64,000 nucleotides of DNA from Roseibium alexandrii DFL-11 (GTDB taxonomy: Bacteria > Pseudomonadota > Alphaproteobacteria > Rhizobiales > Stappiaceae). Position 1 is the stretch's first letter. Each line of letters starts with the position of its first letter. The translations under genes were made by a program, and so were the position numbers. The notes below the pieces were generated by a model. The model was not told the DNA's origin. It was given only the letters and a program-made list of their open reading frames with translations, and made no database searches. Positions 59,317-64,000 of the stretch are shown in pieces. The stretch covers positions 3,948,703 through 4,012,702 of the forward strand of contig NZ_CM011002.1 of assembly GCF_000158095.2 (NCBI RefSeq). Reading direction: 5' to 3'.

Positions 59317-62300
59317 ATGCTTGCAAGATTCTTTATCGATCGGCCCAACTTTGCCATCGTCATTGCGGTCCTCACGGTCCTGGTTGGCGCACTCGCCATC
59401 CGGTTTGTGCCGATCGCCCAGTTTCCGAACATTGCGCCTCCGCAAATTCAGGTGACTGCGAGTTTCCCGGGCGCGAATGCAGCCCTCATTCAAAATGCCG
59501 TCGCAACACCGATCGAGGAACAGGTGAATGGTGTCGATGGGATGATTTACATGTCGTCCCAGTCATCCAGTGAAGGCACCTATCAGCTGACCGTCACATT
59601 CGAAATCGGCACGGATCCCGATATTGCTGCGGTCAATGTCCAGAACCGTGTAGCGCTCGCCACGCCTCTGCTGCCCGAAGCCGTCACAAAGCTTGGCATT
59701 TCCACGTCGAAGCAGAACAGCGACATGCTTCAGGTGATCAATCTGCTGTCACCGAACAAGACGTTCAGTCAGCTCTACTTGAGCAACTATGCCGCAGATT
59801 TCATTCAAGATCCGCTCAGCCGGATTGATGGTGTCGGGCTCGTAAACCAGTTTGGGCCGTTGAACTACAGCATGCGGGTGTGGCTCGATCCTGAAAAAAT
59901 GGCGGCACTGAACTTGTCCGCGTCGGATGTCTCCTCGGCCATCGAGGCGCAAAATGTCGAAGCCGCCGCAGGTCAGATCGGAGCCCCACCTTTCAGCGAC
60001 GCGCAGACGTCTTTTCAATTCACACTGGACGCTCAAGGACTGCTGGAGACCGCAGAGCAGTTTGAGCAAATCATCCTGGGAGCGCAGGACGACGGTTCTT
60101 TCATCCGGTTGAAGGATATTGCGCGGGTGGAGCTTGGCGCTGAGAGTTATGCTGCGACATCATTCTACAACGGCGAACCGTCTGCGATCATTGCGATTTT
60201 TGAGGAAAGCGGAGCAAACGCCCTGGATGTTGCGGACGCCGTCCGCTCCCAAATGGAGGAGCTCTCAAAACAGTTCCCTGAGGACATGGAATATGTCCTT
60301 GCCTATGACGTAACCACGGCGGTTCGAAAATCAATCGAAGAGATCGCATCGACCCTGGCGATTACGGCGGCCCTGGTCATCTCGGTCACCTTTTTCTTTC
60401 TCCTTAGTATCCGGGCAACCTTGATCCCGGCGATCGCAATTCCTGTCTCATTGCTTGGGACCATGGCGCTTATCTACGTGATCGGATTCAGCGCCAACAT
60501 GATCACGCTTTTTGCCATCGTGCTTGCGATCACGCTGGTGGTCGATGATGCGATCGTCATCATCGAAAACACCGAACGGATCATGGAAGAAGACGGGTTT
60601 GAACCGCGCGAAGCCACGTTGAAAGCGATGAGCCAGGTGACGCGGCCGATCATCGCGACCACATTCGTTCTGGCGGCGGTGTTTGTCCCGGTTTGTTTTT
60701 TCCCCGGGATCACGGGCGAAATCTATCTTCAGTTCGCGTTGACGATCACATTTGCCTTCGCTCTGTCAGCCATCAATGCACTGACGCTTGGCCCGGTGCT
60801 GTGTTCGTTGTTCCTGTCGCGCCGGACCGGGCATCCAAAAGGTCTTTTCCGCCTTATTCCGATGCTGATTGACAAGCTCCGGGATGGTTATGTGGCGGTT
60901 GTCAGGCTCATGCTCCGGTTTATTCCGGTCTCTTTGGCAGTGTTTGCGGGGGTGATCGCTGCCACGATCTACATGTTTGAAACCACGCCGACCGGCTTCA
61001 TTCCCCCGGAGGACAATGGCGTGTTGTTTGTCAGCATTGAGCTGCCGGATGGCGCCTCGCTCCAGCGGACCCAAGAGGTGGTGCAAAACATCAGCGCAGA
61101 GGTTCAAAAGCACCCGGGCATTGGAGCTATTACGTCTGTGGCCGGCTTCAGTTTGCTCGCCGGGAATAGGTCGAATGTCGGGATTCTGGTGTTGTTGCTG
61201 GACCCTTGGGATCAACGCAAGACGCGCGAGACCCAGTGGTGGGCCATCATGATGTCCTTGAACCGGTCCTTGGCCGCGATCCCGGAAGCAACATCATTTG
61301 TGTTCCCGTTGCCGACGATCCAGGGCGTTGGTTCAAGCGGCGGCTTGTCCGCGCAGTTGTTGGATTACAAAGCCAACAAGATAGAGGATTTCGACGCTGT
61401 AAAGACAGCATTCCTGTCGGCGCTGATGAAGGAACCTGAATTCCAGTCGGCCTTCAGCAGCTTTTCGGCCACGGCCCCGCAATACAGTTTGACGATAGAT
61501 CGCGACCGGGCCGAAGCCCTGCAGGTCAAGGTCAGCGACATCTTTACCGCGTTGCAGGCAAGCTTCGGCTCGCTCTATGTGAACAATTTCGTCAAGGACG
61601 GCCGCGTTTACTGGGTGGTGATGTCGGCCGATGCGCAGTTTAGGCAGACCACCAGTCAGGTCCGGGGCATTTACGTCAAGAATGCTGCCGGTGAAGCGTT
61701 GCCGCTGAGGACCTTCATTACGGCGGAACCTGTGTTGGGTGCCCAGACGATCTACCGATATAACCTCTTCACTTCGGCTTCGATCAACGCCCAGCTCCAA
61801 CCGGGCTTCAGTTCCGGTACTGGCATCCAGAAATTCTCAGAGGTGGCTCAATCAACCTTGCCGGACGGCTATGGTTTTGACTGGACGGACATCACGCTTC
61901 AGGAGGTCGATGCCGGTGGTTTGGTCACCTACATCCTGATACTGGCGGTGATTTTCGCCTATCTCTGCCTGGTGGCCCAATATGAAAGCTGGGTGCTGCC
62001 TCTGTCTGTCATGGCATCGACCGTGTTTGCAGTGTTCGGTGCATTGATCCCGCTGCAATTTATCCCGAACTTGAACAACAACATCTACGCCCAGATCGGG
62101 ATGGTGTTGCTGATCGGGTTGGCTGCGAAGAAGGCAATCATGGTGGTTGAATTTGCCAAAAACCTTCGGGAAGAAGGGCACAGCATTCAGGAGGCCGCGA
62201 TTGAGGCAGCTCACATGCGTTTCCGGCCTGTGACCATGACGGGGCTGTGTTTCATTCTGGGTGTTCTTCCGCTGGTTCTGGCAAGCGGCGCGGGAGCCGC

Positions 62301-62460
62301 CGGACGGGTGTCGATCGGCTTTCCTGTGTTCGTGGGGATGATCATCGACAGCACCCTCGGGCTTTTGATGATCCCGGTTCTTTATGCTGTCTTCCAGTTG
62401 ATCAGTGAGCGGATCGCAGGATTTCGCGGCAAGCCTTCGATAAAAAAGGAACCAGCCTGA
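59317..62460 (+). CDS. RND efflux pump, AcrB/MexB-like inner membrane transporter
   Basis: A 1047-residue hydrophobe/amphiphile efflux RND permease with 12 membrane helices and two large periplasmic loops. The proton-relay aspartate pair is in LVVDDAIVIIENTERIMEE (about residues 410-412). The N-terminal FFIDRPNFAIVIAVLTVLVGALAI, VATPIEEQVNGVDGMIYMSS and GLAAKKAIMVVEFA are HAE1 signatures. Substrates could be drugs, detergents or plant compounds. Together with the adaptor it forms a two-gene operon that needs a TolC encoded elsewhere. Confidence 0.94.
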   Translation: MLARFFIDRPNFAIVIAVLTVLVGALAIRFVPIAQFPNIAPPQIQVTASFPGANAALIQNAVATPIEEQVNGVDGMIYMSSQSSSEGTYQLTVTFEIGTDPDIAAVNVQNRVALATPLLPEAVTKLGISTSKQNSDMLQVINLLSPNKTFSQLYLSNYAADFIQDPLSRIDGVGLVNQFGPLNYSMRVWLDPEKMAALNLSASDVSSAIEAQNVEAAAGQIGAPPFSDAQTSFQFTLDAQGLLETAEQFEQIILGAQDDGSFIRLKDIARVELGAESYAATSFYNGEPSAIIAIFEESGANALDVADAVRSQMEELSKQFPEDMEYVLAYDVTTAVRKSIEEIASTLAITAALVISVTFFFLLSIRATLIPAIAIPVSLLGTMALIYVIGFSANMITLFAIVLAITLVVDDAIVIIENTERIMEEDGFEPREATLKAMSQVTRPIIATTFVLAAVFVPVCFFPGITGEIYLQFALTITFAFALSAINALTLGPVLCSLFLSRRTGHPKGLFRLIPMLIDKLRDGYVAVVRLMLRFIPVSLAVFAGVIAATIYMFETTPTGFIPPEDNGVLFVSIELPDGASLQRTQEVVQNISAEVQKHPGIGAITSVAGFSLLAGNRSNVGILVLLLDPWDQRKTRETQWWAIMMSLNRSLAAIPEATSFVFPLPTIQGVGSSGGLSAQLLDYKANKIEDFDAVKTAFLSALMKEPEFQSAFSSFSATAPQYSLTIDRDRAEALQVKVSDIFTALQASFGSLYVNNFVKDGRVYWVVMSADAQFRQTTSQVRGIYVKNAAGEALPLRTFITAEPVLGAQTIYRYNLFTSASINAQLQPGFSSGTGIQKFSEVAQSTLPDGYGFDWTDITLQEVDAGGLVTYILILAVIFAYLCLVAQYESWVLPLSVMASTVFAVFGALIPLQFIPNLNNNIYAQIGMVLLIGLAAKKAIMVVEFAKNLREEGHSIQEAAIEAAHMRFRPVTMTGLCFILGVLPLVLASGAGAAGRVSIGFPVFVGMIIDSTLGLLMIPVLYAVFQLISERIAGFRGKPSIKKEPA

Positions 62461-62461
62461 T

Positions 62462-64000
62462 CTAGTGGAAATTCCGCCCGCCGGGCAGAGCTTTCACTGT
62501 TTGCCGTTCAAGTGCGGCGGCCTTGTGCGGTTTGATCTGTGCGACATCCTTTCGAAGTTCCGGAACATCGCGGATCAGCTGGACCAGGCGGCTGGCGGGC
62601 TTGATCTTTTCGGTCAATTCAATCACGGGCCGTTTAACCTCATCCGCACGGGCAAGGCCTGCATCGTCCAGGGACTTGTCGGACAGATCGGAAAGCAGCG
62701 CGGTGACGTCCTCGACATGATCTGCCACTACATGAATGACCCCGGCTTCATTTTGTACGCGCCCTGAAACCTTCAAGAAGCGGGCCCCCATCACCAGTGG
62801 CCGGTATTTTTCAAACACCTTCGGCCAAACAATAATGTTGGCGATGCCGCCTTCATCCTCCAACGTTAGAAAAATGACGCCCTTGGCCGAGCCGGGCCGT
62901 TGGCGGACCAGCACCAGTCCGGCCACGGAAACCTGTCGGCCCTGGCGGACATCCGGCAGGTTCATGCACGGAACAACGCGCTGACCAGCGAGCGCAGGCC
63001 GGGCAAAAGCAACCGGATGGGCTTTCAAGGACAGGCTCAGGCTTTGGTAATCGGCCATGACATGGGCGCCTGGCAACATCGGCGGCAGGTCTGCGTCTGG
63101 TTCTGGCCGCAAGTCCCCAAAATCAGCAACATCAAACAGCGGCAGCCGGTCGCGTTGATTGCCGGCTTCCAGACCTTGCGCCGCCCAGACCGCCGCACGC
63201 CGGTCAAGACCAAGTGAGCGGAACGCATCGGCCTCGGCAAGGCGCAGGATCACCGGGCGGCTGAGGCCGGATCTCAGCCAGAGATCCCGGATGCTGTCAT
63301 AGCCGTCGCCGCGATGCACGATCAGCTTGTCCATATCGTCCTGCTTGAGGCCTTTGACGGTCCGGAAGCCGAGCCGGACCGCATGATCGGTACGCACGAT
63401 CTCCTTCATCTCCCGGTGGCGGGGGTGAAGATGCCGGGCCGCCTGCCAGCCAGGTTCCAGTTTCGCATCCCAGTCTGACAGGTTGATATCAACCTCGCGC
63501 ACATCCACACCATGCTCGCGCGCATCGCGGACCAATTGTCCGGGGGCGTAAAACCCCATGGGCTGGGAATTCAAAAGTGCTGCGCAAAAGACATCCGGGT
63601 AATAGGCCTTGATCCAGGACGAGGCATAAACGAGGAGCGCAAAACTTGCCGCATGGCTTTCGGGAAACCCGTATTCGCCAAAGCCCTCGATCTGGCGGAA
63701 GCAGCGTTCGGCAAAGTCCCGGTCGTAGCCGTTTTTCGCCATACCCTCGATCATCTTGGTCTGGAACGTGCCGATTGTGCCGACCCTTCGGAAGGTCGCC
63801 ATCGCGCGGCGCAGCTTGTCGGCTTCGCCGGGCGTGAACCCGGCGGCCACAATGGCGATCTTCATTGCCTGTTCCTGAAACAGCGGCACACCCATGGTCT
63901 TGCCAAGCACGGCTTCGAGCTCCTTGCTCGGGTAACTGACACGTTCCTTGCCCTGCCGGCGGCGCAGGTAAGGGTGCACCATGTCACCCTGAATCGGGCC
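62462..64000 (-). CDS. dnaE2: error-prone DNA polymerase DnaE2, C-terminal part (cut by window edge)
   Basis: The last 512 residues of a C-family DNA polymerase, open at the upper window edge. [30 protein letters not shown] and [33 protein letters not shown] belong to the polymerase thumb/PHP-distal region. A tail with an OB-fold ([27 protein letters not shown]) replaces the DnaE1-specific C terminus. DnaE2 works with ImuA/ImuB in SOS mutagenesis; those genes would lie outside the window. It converges with the RND pump gene, one base apart. Confidence 0.94.
   Translation of the reverse strand, partial: GPIQGDMVHPYLRRRQGKERVSYPSKELEAVLGKTMGVPLFQEQAMKIAIVAAGFTPGEADKLRRAMATFRRVGTIGTFQTKMIEGMAKNGYDRDFAERCFRQIEGFGEYGFPESHAASFALLVYASSWIKAYYPDVFCAALLNSQPMGFYAPGQLVRDAREHGVDVREVDINLSDWDAKLEPGWQAARHLHPRHREMKEIVRTDHAVRLGFRTVKGLKQDDMDKLIVHRGDGYDSIRDLWLRSGLSRPVILRLAEADAFRSLGLDRRAAVWAAQGLEAGNQRDRLPLFDVADFGDLRPEPDADLPPMLPGAHVMADYQSLSLSLKAHPVAFARPALAGQRVVPCMNLPDVRQGRQVSVAGLVLVRQRPGSAKGVIFLTLEDEGGIANIIVWPKVFEKYRPLVMGARFLKVSGRVQNEAGVIHVVADHVEDVTALLSDLSDKSLDDAGLARADEVKRPVIELTEKIKPASRLVQLIRDVPELRKDVAQIKPHKAAALERQTVKALPGGRNFH

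Noticed and set aside
1..64000. Prophage, insertion sequence, CRISPR array or integrase island
   Set aside because: No transposase, integrase, phage structural gene, terminal repeats or regularly spaced repeats were found on reading through the window.

Overview
The window is a gene-dense stretch of an alphaproteobacterial chromosome of middle-to-high GC. Gene families and order fit the Hyphomicrobiales, perhaps near Roseibium/Labrenzia/Stappia; that placement is inferred from protein flavour and synteny, not from any search. About 60 protein genes and one tRNA-Gly are present. Most are housekeeping genes. I see no prophage, insertion sequence, CRISPR array, plasmid gene or rRNA.

Layout. 0-3.1 kb: an SDR oxidoreductase facing a complete queC-queD-queE-queF operon that makes preQ1 for queuosine. 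3.4-5.3 kb: an orphan trypsin-like protease fused to a NUC-type DNA/RNA endonuclease, the most unusual protein here. 5.4-8.3 kb: ispG-pdxY-DUF429. 8.6-10.3 kb: two tandem paralogous membrane proteins. 10.4-12.2 kb: bdhA plus a patatin-like hydrolase. 12.7-13.5 kb: an exported pentapeptide-repeat protein. 13.6-22.2 kb, minus strand: Tim44-like, mltA, smr, an XRE regulator, glnD, murJ and trpS. 22.5-24.6 kb: fxsA, an acyltransferase and an AT-rich hypothetical. 24.7-31.5 kb: polA, dapF, mtaB, ftsY.

31.5-35.7 kb: a divergent pair of citrate-synthase-like genes, one carrying an N-terminal DNA-binding domain, followed by an AEC transporter and an ICL/PEP-mutase-like enzyme. The promoter between the pair overlaps inverted repeats and appears to give a leaderless transcript. 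35.8-38.1 kb: DUF1203, a GNAT acetyltransferase and an unknown polytopic protein. 38.3-42.6 kb: a GMC oxidoreductase and modABC for molybdate uptake. 42.7-44.1 kb: a textbook ECF41 sigma factor with its AhpD-like partner; the conserved ECF41 promoter is visible. 44.2-47.9 kb: an orphan TRAP solute-binding protein, a PPOX flavoprotein, an SCP2 protein, MipA/OmpV and YggT.

47.9-50.5 kb: Trm112-like, a LON-domain protein, a CnoX-type thioredoxin/TPR chaperone and a ProX-type prolyl-tRNA editing protein. 50.8-51.1 kb: tRNA-Gly(GCC), then a candidate small RNA with its own promoter-like sequence and terminator. 51.2-52.1 kb: a small membrane protein and a TetR regulator behind a perfect palindrome. 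52.2-56.6 kb: a membrane protein, gamma-glutamyltransferase, a small cytochrome c, an EEP-family phosphatase/nuclease and YchJ. 56.6-62.5 kb: an SDR and a TetR regulator divergent across twin operators, followed by an RND efflux adaptor and pump. The window ends inside dnaE2. Protein starts were moved to internal codons where Shine-Dalgarno sequence, family length or gene overlap argued for it.
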